The notes beneath the pieces were generated by a model. That model had not been told where the DNA came from. It searched no databases and saw only the letters and a list, made by a program, of their open reading frames with translations. Position numbers and translations under genes: made by a program. 64,000 nt of DNA, taken from positions 1,136,001 through 1,200,000 of the forward strand of contig NZ_CP147250.1 of assembly GCF_017316305.2 (NCBI RefSeq), written 5' to 3'. The stretch comes from Enterococcus sp. DIV1094 (GTDB lineage Bacteria > Bacillota > Bacilli > Lactobacillales > Enterococcaceae). This document shows positions 29,325-37,420 of the stretch, piece after piece (positions within the stretch are counted from its first letter, which is position 1; the number at the start of each line of letters is the position of its first letter).

Positions 29325-30176
29325 ATGGCTAATTCTAGAGAAAATAATCTATCAGTAGAAGAAATGAGAAAGCGATCAAGGGAACTAAGTAAACATCTAT
29401 CAAAAAGTCATGCTTCAGAAATCAAGAGTCTGGAAAAAAAATTTGGGAATGCGATTACTATGATGCATACTTTAACCGAAAAAAGAGAGAAGCTGAACGA
29501 CCGTTCTGGGTCTTCAAAAAAATATAAGGAATTAACCGTTGGCATCAACAATAATAAAAATAGAGCGCTGGATATACTTGAAAAAATTCAAACGCTAGAT
29601 CCACAGCTGGTGGATAAACTACTAAAAAAATACACAAATCTAACTGAGCATACTTATGAAACGATTCCTGAAAATAAGAAAAGCAATGAGAAAGATGAAC
29701 CTCTTCCCGACATACGTATCCGAACAGAAAAAGAAGTGGTGTCTGCTGTGGTAAAGGCTAATCGTGCGTTCAATGAGCACTATAAAGAACTTCCCCCTGC
29801 GAATCGAAAGACGAAACTAAGATTTGATGCGGTAGCACTGGCAGAAGGAAAACATAGAGAAGGCAATATCCAGGAAACACCGCACAAAGCTGACTTTTCT
29901 GAACACATCTACGAAACGATTCCTGGAGATACTAAGAAAACCGAGAAAGCTTTCGAGTCTACTCAAAAAAGCGAGCGCACAAAGAGAGAGGATCAAAAAG
30001 GGCAGCATAAATTACACACTACTGCATCACAAAAAGGGATTTTTCCTGAGTCTCGGAAAGCTACACTGCGAGATAAGATCAATAGCGCGCAGCAACAAAA
30101 AGAAAGCAACAGTCTAAAACAAGGCAACCAATTACGGAGCAATCGACCGCAGCATAGTCCAAGTTTTGGGAGATAA
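29325..30176 (+). CDS. Candidate T4SS effector 3 with two Y-E-T-I-P motifs
   Basis: 283 residues from the ATG at 29325, chosen for GAGGAGAG upstream; the ATG at 29283 overlaps the promoter motif. Helical domain (about 32-97) shared with effectors 1 and 2. Tyrosine motifs EHTYETIPENKK (Y101), EHYKELPP (Y143) and EHIYETIPGDTKK (Y186). The second and third are joined by a segment homologous to effector 1 residues 335-365. EHIYE resembles the Tir/Tarp variants of EPIYA sites. C-terminal tail NRPQHSPSFGR matches effector 1. No signal peptide, membrane helix or known catalytic domain. Role as a secreted signalling decoy is inferred. Confidence 0.75.
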   Translation: MANSRENNLSVEEMRKRSRELSKHLSKSHASEIKSLEKKFGNAITMMHTLTEKREKLNDRSGSSKKYKELTVGINNNKNRALDILEKIQTLDPQLVDKLLKKYTNLTEHTYETIPENKKSNEKDEPLPDIRIRTEKEVVSAVVKANRAFNEHYKELPPANRKTKLRFDAVALAEGKHREGNIQETPHKADFSEHIYETIPGDTKKTEKAFESTQKSERTKREDQKGQHKLHTTASQKGIFPESRKATLRDKINSAQQQKESNSLKQGNQLRSNRPQHSPSFGR

Positions 30177-30189
30177 AACAAAAAAATAA

Positions 30190-30241
30190 AAAACCAGTGA
30201 TTTCCTTTTCAGTTAGTACTTTAAGGCTTTCACTGGTTTTT
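30190..30241 (+). terminator. Terminator of candidate effector 3
   Basis: AAAACCAGTGA (30190-30200) with TCACTGGTTTT (30230-30240), long loop, T-run. Confidence 0.75.
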
Positions 30242-30629
30242 TATTGACTCATCTATTCTTGTCGTTCAGCGACATTTCCCCCAAAATGCTAAATAAGCTG
30301 ACTATCAGAATAAACAAAAATGAATGTTTTAACTACTTGTTTTGTCCATGGTTCACTCTATATTATGTATTATTTCTTATGTGCGTTGATTTCCCTCCTT
30401 TATTTTTCCTCCGTCATTTTATGTACTTACGTCCATAAATAAAACGATGTAAGCCCTCTTGTTCGATGAACGGTCCATGTCCATACTATTGCTGGCTCAT
30501 GGTTTAAGAGCAACAAACTACTGATACGTGCAGTATGCCCAATTCTAAAATCAGCAACCACACGATACCTACTATTTAGCATACCTCTTTCTTTTAGAGG
30601 GTGCAAAACCTCTTTTTCTAGGCAAAGAA
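30242..30629. other. Gene-free stretch between effector 3 and dmkB
   Basis: No credible gene on either strand; AT-rich with CCTCCTTTATTTTTCCTCC near 30392-30411. I see no promoter or repeat that stands out. Confidence 0.4.
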
Positions 30630-30664
30630 AAAATGAGCATTACCTAAAAAGTAATACTCATTTT
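30630..30664 (-). terminator. Terminator of the ndh2-eetA-eetB-dmkB side of the EET locus
   Basis: Imperfect 14-bp stem (30630-30643 with 30651-30664) and a U tract on the minus strand, just after dmkB. Confidence 0.8.
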
Positions 30665-30673
30665 ATCTAACCA

Positions 30674-31663
30674 CTAATCTACACGATTTAAAATCTGAGC
30701 GGTCAACTTCTCTAATGTCTCTTTTGTTTGCAAGGAAGTGTCTGGCAATTTTTTGATTTCTTTTAATGCTTTTTTAGTATAAGACTCCGCTAATTTCTGT
30801 GCGTTCTCTACACCCTTCGCCTCAACGACCAGCTGTTGTACCTTTTCAGCTTCTGCTTGTGTCATTTGTTTTTCTTTTGACAAACATTCAAGCAGTTCAG
30901 CTTTTTTCTCTGTTTGTAACGCATAGATCAAAGGCAATGAGTACACCCCTTGACGAATATCTTCCAATACAGGTTTACCGATATCTTCACTTTGTTTCGT
31001 GTAGTCTAAAATGTCATCCATGATTTGAAACGCCATGCCGATCGCCAAACCGATATCTCCTGCTTTTTTCGCAAAACGCTCGCTTGTCCCACTTTCATAC
31101 GCACCGACGAAACAACTCAATTGAAATAACTCAGCGGTTTTGCCAGAAATGTTCTGTAAGTATTCTTCAACAGATAATTGTGCGTTATAGCGATCATCCA
31201 TTTGACCTAGTTCACCATTCAATACCTTTTCCATACTTCGTGCATTCAGCTGCATGCTTTTTAAGGAAGAGGCGTATTCTGATAGGAGTTTGAAACAACA
31301 AACAAATAAATAATCTCCTGCATACACAGCGACACTATTGCCAAAACGGCTGCGTAAGTTCGGCTGTCCTCTTCGTACGTCAGCCTCATCAACGATATCG
31401 TCATGGATCAACGTGGCAATGTGCAACATCTCAATGGATGCGGCCAACGAAATGGCTTTTTCACGATCTTGCTCCGGTCCAAATTGAGCGAACAACAATT
31501 GATAAGCCGGACGCAAGAGCTTTCCACCCGCATGGATCGTTTCTTTGATTGCTTCTTCTACTGGTTTGTTTTTCAGCCGAACAACACTTTCCATTTTCTT
31601 TAGTGTCTGGTTCAATTCCATCTGGATCGTTGGATAGTCCCTCCACATTTGATGTAACTTCAT
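30674..31663 (-). CDS. dmkB: Polyprenyl diphosphate synthase of the EET locus
   Basis: 329 residues, all-helical trans-prenyltransferase. First Asp-rich motif LIHDDIVDEADVRRG, second QIMDDILDYTKQ, plus GGKLLRPAYQLL. Elongates farnesyl diphosphate to a long polyprenyl chain for the demethylmenaquinone used by Ndh2, rather than for the general quinone pool. Last gene of ndh2-eetA-eetB-dmkB, 22 bp after eetB, with RBS AAGGAG. Order and content match the Listeria EET locus. Assignment to EET rests on the neighbours. Confidence 0.88.
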   Translation of the reverse strand: MKLHQMWRDYPTIQMELNQTLKKMESVVRLKNKPVEEAIKETIHAGGKLLRPAYQLLFAQFGPEQDREKAISLAASIEMLHIATLIHDDIVDEADVRRGQPNLRSRFGNSVAVYAGDYLFVCCFKLLSEYASSLKSMQLNARSMEKVLNGELGQMDDRYNAQLSVEEYLQNISGKTAELFQLSCFVGAYESGTSERFAKKAGDIGLAIGMAFQIMDDILDYTKQSEDIGKPVLEDIRQGVYSLPLIYALQTEKKAELLECLSKEKQMTQAEAEKVQQLVVEAKGVENAQKLAESYTKKALKEIKKLPDTSLQTKETLEKLTAQILNRVD

Positions 31664-31685
31664 AAAAAAACTCCTTGTATAACGC

Positions 31686-32252
31686 TTATTTTTTCAGAAA
31701 TACCGATTGCCATTGACTGTTGGTCTGCCGATCATAATCTGCTTGGAATCGCTGTAATGTTCTTACATGTTTCAATAGATAGTTTGCAGAGATGCCTATC
31801 GCAAGTCCGGAAAGTATCCCTAGAAACGACAGAATCGGTAAATAGAGCATGACTGTCCAAGATTGAGCAATAAATGAAGCAGTCAATAGCTGACCGACAT
31901 TATGCATAAATCCACCAGTCGCACTGATTCCAATGATACTAACTCTTTTAGGTCCTAATTGTTTGACTAAAAGCATACCAACATAACTTAGTAATGCGCC
32001 ACTCATACTATAGAGAAACGTCGATATGGTTCCGCCTAATAACGTGGTCAAAAACAAACGCAACCAAAGTAATAAGAAGCTATCTCGTTTTTTCATTGTA
32101 AAAATTGCCACAATCGTAATCAAATTTGCCAAGCCAAGTTTCGCACCTGGCGCAAAGCCAAAAGGATATGGAATCATATTTTCCAATAAGCCGATGATCA
32201 CACCTTGGGCAACTAGTAAAGATATATAGATCATTTTTTGTAATTTACTCAT
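31686..32252 (-). CDS. eetB: EetB, Gx-type membrane protein of flavin-based extracellular electron transfer
   Basis: 188 residues, about five to six membrane helices, with the family segment ENMIPYPFGFAPGAKLGLAN and GATGGFMHNVGQL-like ISATGGFMHNVGQLLTASFI. It belongs to the family once called heptaprenyl diphosphate synthase component I, now seen as ECF-like Gx proteins. With EetA it is required for ferric reductase activity in Listeria. It overlaps closely with eetA (12 bp apart) and has a weak ribosome site, suggesting translational coupling. Confidence 0.85.
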   Translation of the reverse strand: MSKLQKMIYISLLVAQGVIIGLLENMIPYPFGFAPGAKLGLANLITIVAIFTMKKRDSFLLLWLRLFLTTLLGGTISTFLYSMSGALLSYVGMLLVKQLGPKRVSIIGISATGGFMHNVGQLLTASFIAQSWTVMLYLPILSFLGILSGLAIGISANYLLKHVRTLQRFQADYDRQTNSQWQSVFLKK

Positions 32253-32264
32253 GGCGTGAACCGT

Positions 32265-32675
32265 CTAATAAATCAGACTGTCTTCCCCACTCCCGTCTGT
32301 TGATCGTACTTCGATCACTAATTTATGAGGCAAACAAACGATTGTTTCCCCATTATTCGTTGCCCAGCCACGACGAACGCAAATCTGATCATCGCAGTCT
32401 GCTTCTTTGATCCGAATTCGTTCTCCATCGATTTCAATCAGGTTCTTATCCCCATGATCGTCTTCATATAAATAGGTGTAGGCTTTAGTTCCATCTACTA
32501 AAGGAAAGGATTTGATTTCTGTTCCATCTACTCGCAACACCGCTTCTTTATTGGGCGCTGCATCTACTTGTTGATAACTAAAAAGCACCACTGGCAAGAA
32601 TGAGAGTAGGATTAGCAAAAGAATAATGGCAATATCCCAAGGCTTCAATAAACTTTTTTGAATAAATTCTTTCAA
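32265..32675 (-). CDS. eetA: EetA, membrane-anchored NusG domain II protein
   Basis: 136 residues: one N-terminal membrane anchor (about 15-35) and an extracytoplasmic NusG-II domain with paired Cys, ADCDDQICVRRG and VCLPHKLVIEV. Partner of EetB in extracellular electron transfer, thought to help pass electrons from quinone to flavin lipoproteins outside the membrane. It lies 237 bp downstream of ndh2, with a terminator between. Confidence 0.88.
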   Translation of the reverse strand: MKEFIQKSLLKPWDIAIILLLILLSFLPVVLFSYQQVDAAPNKEAVLRVDGTEIKSFPLVDGTKAYTYLYEDDHGDKNLIEIDGERIRIKEADCDDQICVRRGWATNNGETIVCLPHKLVIEVRSTDGSGEDSLIY

Positions 32676-32814
32676 CTACTCACACCCCTTTCTCCCTCAT
32701 TTGATTGCTCCAATTTTACCATGAATCGCCAAGGTTGTGAATGAAAGGAACAACCTGTCTCCTTAGGATTTGATTGGCTCATCCCTTTTTCAAGAGTCTT
32801 TGTAAGAAAAAGAC

Positions 32815-32844
32815 GAGCTTGGAATGTTTGCACACCCCAAGCTC
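32815..32844 (-). terminator. Internal terminator between ndh2 and eetA
   Basis: GAGCTTGG (32815-32822) with CCAAGCTC (32837-32844) and a GTCTTTTTC tract on the minus strand. It should lower transcription of eetA-eetB-dmkB relative to ndh2. Confidence 0.7.
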
Positions 32845-32912
32845 CCCCATATTTCATCTCATGTCATGATTTTATATGCAAAATCATTTCGATTTTTTGA
32901 ATTTAACTTTAT

Positions 32913-34844
32913 TTATTCGCCGTAACGAGCTTTCGGTTTTCCGTACCACCAATTACCGACTGTTTTTTGTAACCAAGGAATCACCCAACGATCCAAACCA
33001 ATCGCACGGCCTGAGCCATTCATCAATGCGAACGCCACAAAGATGAACCAGATGTTTACCCAGTAGAACATGCCAGAGATACAGAAAGTGATGACTAAAA
33101 CAATCGTTGTCGCACTACATAACCAAGTGAATAAACCGGCAATCAATGCCAACGCTAACGCGATTTCAAAGAAGACCATGAATTTTTGGAAGAACATCGC
33201 TACGTCGTTGTTTGGCATGATGACTTGCATGATACTGTTGAACCAGTCTGGTGATTTGTCGATCACTGCCATTGGTTCTTCACCATACGCATAACTCAAA
33301 CCAAAATGCGCCGCTTGTGCTGCTGCTTCACCAGTTGTCGCACCTGCGCCACTCGCAGCTGTCGTTGCATCACCTGCTGCTGAGGCACCACTTGCTACGT
33401 CTGCCACATTGTATTCCCATGTCCAAGGGAATACGCTGTTGCCAGTAAACCATGAACCTTCGCCAAACCAAGTGCTTGGTTTTAGTACTTCACCGTTACC
33501 GATCATTTTCTTCGAAGCTTCGACTAACCAAACGAGACCGTAGAAGATTCGTAATGGTACACTCCACAAAACATTGCCATAGCGTGAAGAGTGTCCACGA
33601 GTCACATTACGATCATCTTTGATATGGAAGAATTCGTGCATCATATATTGGAACATATAATAACCTGAACGGATATCAAAGAAATATTTCAAGTTGACGA
33701 TGTGTTTCATGATAATTGCTAGAAAGCCACTTAAATGGATCTTGTTAAATAAGTTCGCTACGCCCCATTTTGCGCCAACAGAAACCATAAATCCTTGGTA
33801 ATTCCCTTTAAATTTATGTTTCTCGCCACCCTTGATCGAAGCAACGATGTTCGCTGCAGCCGTATGCCCTGTTTGCTCTGCCGCTTGAACGATTTGTGGT
33901 GTTGGTGTATTCGGGAATTCTTCGTAGTAGACTAAGTCCCCAATGATATAGATATTTTGTTCTTCATATCCTTTTGCCTGCATGTACTCGTTCGCTACTA
34001 AACGTTGACCGCGTGCAGTTTCCAATCCGAAGTCAGCAGCATCTGTTGTTCCTTTGACACCTGCTGTCCAAATCAATGTATGTGTTGGTACTTCACGACC
34101 ATCTTTTAATTTGATATGGTCAGGAGCGACTTCAACGATTGGCGCATTCAACAATAGTTCAACATTCTTTTTATTTAAATAACGTTCTGCTTTCGCTGCA
34201 TCATTACGATCCAACATATTCAAAATCGTTGGCATTGCTTCAACGACCATTAGTGTAATCTCATTTGGATCTAGTTTGTAGTCTTTTGCTAAACGATCTT
34301 TCCAATCAATCAACTCACCGATCATTTCGATCCCAGTAAAGCCAGAACCACAAACCACAAATGTCAACATTGCCTTACGCAATTTTTCATCTGGTTCTAG
34401 TGCAGCTTTTTCCACTGTTTTCTCAATGTGTTTACGGATCTTGACAGAATCTTCAAATGACCAAAGAGTGAAGCCATTTTCTTTTACGCCTGGTGTACCG
34501 AAGTCATTTGGTTCGCCACCCATCCCTAAAATCAATTGATCGAATGGATAAGCGCCTAATTTTGTCTTGACGATTTTTTTCTCTTTATCGATCCCGATAA
34601 CTGTGTCAGTGACTAAATCCACGTTTTTCTGTCTTGCAAATAATCGTTGTAAATCGTACTGGATCGCCTCTGGTTCAACACGTCCGCCTGCCACTTCGTG
34701 AAGTTCTGTCATCATCGTGTGGTACGAATGACGGTCAATCAATGTGATTGTTACGTCTTCTTTTTTCAGTTTCTTTGCCAAGTGTTTTGTAGCTGAAACA
34801 CCCGCATAACCAGCACCCACAACGACAATATTTTGCTTTGTCAT
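32913..34844 (-). CDS. ndh2: EET-type NADH dehydrogenase (type II) with C-terminal membrane domain
   Basis: 643 residues. FAD-binding Rossmann motif VVVGAGYAGVSATKHL at the start, NADH-binding VVCGSGFTGIEMIGEL near residue 165, and the second FAD motif YIIGDLVYYEEFPNT. Unlike ordinary Ndh2 (~400 residues) it has a C-terminal ~250-residue extension with several membrane helices of DoxX type (IALALALIAGLFTWL ... ISGMFYWVNIWFIFVAFALM). Oxidises NADH and reduces the EET demethylmenaquinone. First gene of the leftward half, with its own promoter and RBS AAGGAG. Confidence 0.92.
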   Translation of the reverse strand: MTKQNIVVVGAGYAGVSATKHLAKKLKKEDVTITLIDRHSYHTMMTELHEVAGGRVEPEAIQYDLQRLFARQKNVDLVTDTVIGIDKEKKIVKTKLGAYPFDQLILGMGGEPNDFGTPGVKENGFTLWSFEDSVKIRKHIEKTVEKAALEPDEKLRKAMLTFVVCGSGFTGIEMIGELIDWKDRLAKDYKLDPNEITLMVVEAMPTILNMLDRNDAAKAERYLNKKNVELLLNAPIVEVAPDHIKLKDGREVPTHTLIWTAGVKGTTDAADFGLETARGQRLVANEYMQAKGYEEQNIYIIGDLVYYEEFPNTPTPQIVQAAEQTGHTAAANIVASIKGGEKHKFKGNYQGFMVSVGAKWGVANLFNKIHLSGFLAIIMKHIVNLKYFFDIRSGYYMFQYMMHEFFHIKDDRNVTRGHSSRYGNVLWSVPLRIFYGLVWLVEASKKMIGNGEVLKPSTWFGEGSWFTGNSVFPWTWEYNVADVASGASAAGDATTAASGAGATTGEAAAQAAHFGLSYAYGEEPMAVIDKSPDWFNSIMQVIMPNNDVAMFFQKFMVFFEIALALALIAGLFTWLCSATTIVLVITFCISGMFYWVNIWFIFVAFALMNGSGRAIGLDRWVIPWLQKTVGNWWYGKPKARYGE

Positions 34845-34875
34845 TGAATATCCGCTCCTTATTTTCTTCTATATA

Positions 34876-34904
34876 AAATTATTCATAGTTGATCGTTTTT
34901 TCAA
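34876..34904 (-). promoter_or_regulatory. Probable ndh2 promoter
   Basis: Minus strand TTGAAA (34904-34899), 17 bp, TAATTT (34881-34876). Confidence 0.5.
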
Positions 34905-34905
34905 T

Positions 34906-34920
34906 TTGATAATGATTACA
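34906..34920. promoter_or_regulatory. Fur-box-like sequence in the divergent ndh2/pplA region
   Basis: TTGATAATGATTACA carries the left half of a Fur-type box (TGATAATGATTATCA) and part of the right half. It lies immediately upstream of the ndh2 -35. Iron control of an iron-reducing pathway would make sense, but the match is partial. Confidence 0.35.
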
Positions 34921-35095
34921 CAATCTTTATATATTATATAGATGTTTTGTATATTTGTCTAACACCTTTTTATGTTTTTTTTATTACAAAAAAAACGCCT
35001 GTTTTTCACGAAATTTCCAGAAAGAAAACGCTGTATTAAATTACTGTGGTTATTTTTGTAAAACGGTTGACTTATTGATGATATCTATTAGAATG

Positions 35096-35101
35096 TATAA
35101 T
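35096..35101 (+). promoter_or_regulatory. -10 element for pplA
   Basis: Perfect TATAAT 49 bp before the start codon. The -35 is poor (TATTGA at 17 bp), so an activator may be needed. Confidence 0.45.
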
Positions 35102-35149
35102 GAATCACAAAGATTTTGTGGACAAAAAATGAAATGGCGGGGTTATAAA

Positions 35150-36085
35150 ATGAAGAAAAATCGGTTTGTTACGGGGTTTGCGGTATTAGCATTCTCAACA
35201 TTGATGCTAGGAGCTTGTGGATCAGATAACAATGATAGTTCAAGTAGTACGTCTGAAACTTCTACTGCACAATCTTCTACAACAGAAACTAGTACAACAG
35301 AAACATCTAAAGAAATCGTTGCTGGTGGAGAATTACAAGACGGTACATATAAATTAGAAGAGAAAAACTATTCTAATGGTTACCGCTCAGTTTTTGAAAT
35401 CGTTGTAAAAGACGGCAAGATCACGGAATCAAATTTTGATTACATCGATGCAGATGGCAAATCAAAACAAGATGACACTGAATACAACGAAAACATGGAA
35501 GCAAAATCTGGTACAAAACCAGAAACATTCATTCCTGAATTGAACGATCAATTAGTCAGCGCACAAAGCGCAAGCGATGTTGAAGTTGTCACTGGTGCGA
35601 CACACTCATCAGAAAGCTTCCAAAACTATGCACAACAATTGATCCAAGCAGCGCAAGCAGGCAACACAGAAACAATCGAAATCGACAATGGCGCTGAATT
35701 ACAAGACGGCACATACAAATTAGAAGAGAAAAACTATTCTAACGGCTACCGTGTACAATTTGAATTAACTGTTGCAGATGGTAAAGTCACTGAATCAAAC
35801 TTTGATTACATCGATGCAGATGGCAAATCAAAACAAGATGACACTGAATACAACGAAAACATGAAAGCAAAATCTGGTACTGACCCTCAAACTTACATCC
35901 CAGAACTAAATGATGAACTTGTTTCAGCAATGGGTGAAGAAGATGGTTCTCCAGCAGATGTTGAAGTAATCACTGGTGCAACACACAGTGCCCATTCATT
36001 CATCATGTATGCACAACAATTAGTGAATGCCGCTGAAAAAGGCAATACACAAACAATCGAAGTCGATAACATTGTGACAAAATAA
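35150..36085 (+). CDS. pplA: PplA-type extracellular flavoprotein: lipoprotein with two FMN-binding domains
   Basis: 311 residues from the ATG at 35150. Signal peptide with lipobox LMLGAC (Cys23), then a Ser/Thr-rich tether, then two copies of an FMN_bind domain, each starting ELQDGTYKLEEKNYSNGYR and ending with the flavinylation motif VVTGATHS (first) or VITGATHS (second). FmnB attaches FMN covalently to the Thr of these motifs. The exposed flavins carry electrons to iron or other acceptors outside the cell. The two repeats are very similar even at DNA level, indicating recent duplication or conversion. The longer frame from 34955 is rejected because it lacks a signal peptide start. Confidence 0.93.
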   Translation: MKKNRFVTGFAVLAFSTLMLGACGSDNNDSSSSTSETSTAQSSTTETSTTETSKEIVAGGELQDGTYKLEEKNYSNGYRSVFEIVVKDGKITESNFDYIDADGKSKQDDTEYNENMEAKSGTKPETFIPELNDQLVSAQSASDVEVVTGATHSSESFQNYAQQLIQAAQAGNTETIEIDNGAELQDGTYKLEEKNYSNGYRVQFELTVADGKVTESNFDYIDADGKSKQDDTEYNENMKAKSGTDPQTYIPELNDELVSAMGEEDGSPADVEVITGATHSAHSFIMYAQQLVNAAEKGNTQTIEVDNIVTK

Positions 36086-36132
36086 ACATTGTCCAGTAAA
36101 GGGTTAATCTGACTTTAAGAAAAACAATTTTG

Positions 36133-36160
36133 GAGATGTGGCAACTGTCACATCTCTTTT
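36133..36160 (+). terminator. Terminator after pplA
   Basis: GAGATGTG (36133-36140) with CACATCTC (36149-36156) and T-run. fmnB therefore probably has its own promoter. Confidence 0.8.
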
Positions 36161-36246
36161 TCCATTCTGTTTGTACCAACCCCCGCCCGAAAAAAAGATG
36201 TTCATTCTCGCCAGATTATATTAGAATACAAAGCATGAGCTTACTT

Positions 36247-36274
36247 TTGATTTCGCTTAAAGAATTTCTATATG
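36247..36274 (+). promoter_or_regulatory. Possible fmnB promoter
   Basis: TTGATT (36247-36252), 16 bp, TATATG (36269-36274). Confidence 0.4.
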
Positions 36275-36310
36275 CGGAACACGAAATAGATAAAATGAAA
36301 TGAGGAATAG

Positions 36311-37408
36311 ATGTTGAAGAAACGATTACTTCCTTTCGTCTTGCTTTTGTGCCTACTGACCGTCGCTGGTTGCAGCACAGACTCAACGACCGAAAGTAAA
36401 CAAGAAAACAATACTTCACTGCTTTCTGACCCTTACACTGATGAACAATTTTTACTTGGCACTTATGTACGTATCCGTATCTATGATGAAGGGAAAGAGG
36501 ACGTATTGAAGCCTGCTTTTGACCGTGTCAAAGAGTTAGGCGATAAGATCACGATCAACCAAGAAGGCTCTGAAGTCGATGAGATCAATCAACAAGCAGG
36601 GATCAAACCTGTCAAAGTATCTGATGATGTCTATCGCTTATTGAAACGTGCATATGAGTATAGCGAAGACTCTCATGGCGGTTTTGATATGGCAATCGGT
36701 CCAATCACACAGTTATGGCGTATCGGCTTTGATGATGCACGGAAACCATCACAAGCAGAAATCGATGAAGCATTGAAACTGGTAGATTATCATAAAGTCC
36801 AATTCAATGATGAAGAAAAGACCGTTTACTTGCAAGAAAAAGGGATGATCCTTGATCTAGGCGCCATTGCGAAAGGGTTCATCACTGATGAAGTCGTCAA
36901 AGTCTTGAAAGAAAATGATGTAACGACGGCAATCGTCGATCTAGGTGGGAATGTTTATGTTCTTGGTCATAGCCCTAGAGGTGAAGATCAAGATTGGACA
37001 GTCGGTATCCAAGATCCAAATCTTGCCCGTGGATCGATCCTTGGATCAATCAAAGAACGAAATAAAACATTAGTCACATCCGGCATCTATGAGCGCTATT
37101 TGGAAGTTGATGGCGTGAAGTATCATCACTTGTTCGATCCAAAAACCGGTTATCCTTTTGACAATGATATCGCTGGCGTCACGATCATCACAGATCAATC
37201 GATCGATGGTGATGGCTTATCTACCGCGGTCTTTGCGATGGGCGTGAAAGATGGCTTAGCTTACATTGAAGATAAGCTGAATGACGGAACTGAGGCGATT
37301 TTTGTCACAAAAGACGATAAAGTTTACGTGACTGATCCAATCAAGGACACCTTTAAACTCGCTGAAGATTCAAAATATACAATGGGCGATCGTTCTGAAT
37401 TAAACTAA
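36311..37408 (+). CDS. fmnB: FAD:protein FMN transferase (ApbE-type lipoprotein)
   Basis: 365 residues. Lipoprotein signal LLTVAGC (Cys21), then the ApbE fold: TYVRIRIYDEG, GGFDMAIGPITQLWRIG, GAIAKGFITDEVV, LGGNVYVLG and the C-terminal HHLFDPKTGYPFDN with the metal-binding DGLSTAVFAMG. It uses FAD and Mg to attach FMN to Thr in the D/S-G-A-T motifs of PplA. It lies between pplA and dmkA with GAGGAAT as RBS. Confidence 0.93.
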   Translation: MLKKRLLPFVLLLCLLTVAGCSTDSTTESKQENNTSLLSDPYTDEQFLLGTYVRIRIYDEGKEDVLKPAFDRVKELGDKITINQEGSEVDEINQQAGIKPVKVSDDVYRLLKRAYEYSEDSHGGFDMAIGPITQLWRIGFDDARKPSQAEIDEALKLVDYHKVQFNDEEKTVYLQEKGMILDLGAIAKGFITDEVVKVLKENDVTTAIVDLGGNVYVLGHSPRGEDQDWTVGIQDPNLARGSILGSIKERNKTLVTSGIYERYLEVDGVKYHHLFDPKTGYPFDNDIAGVTIITDQSIDGDGLSTAVFAMGVKDGLAYIEDKLNDGTEAIFVTKDDKVYVTDPIKDTFKLAEDSKYTMGDRSELN

Positions 37409-37420
37409 GGAGTAACTGAT

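Noticed and set aside
26537..30176. LXG-type or other polymorphic toxins for the three paralogues
   Set aside because: No LXG/WXG N-terminal domain, no toxin-like C-terminal domain, no adjacent immunity genes; the variable part is not at the C-terminus.
30244..30438. 64-codon + strand ORF after effector 3
   Set aside because: Begins directly after a terminator, no ribosome site, Phe/Leu-rich frame typical of AT-rich noise.
32672..32857. 61-codon ORF between eetA and ndh2
   Set aside because: Runs across the terminator hairpin at 32815-32844 and has no ribosome site or recognisable sequence.
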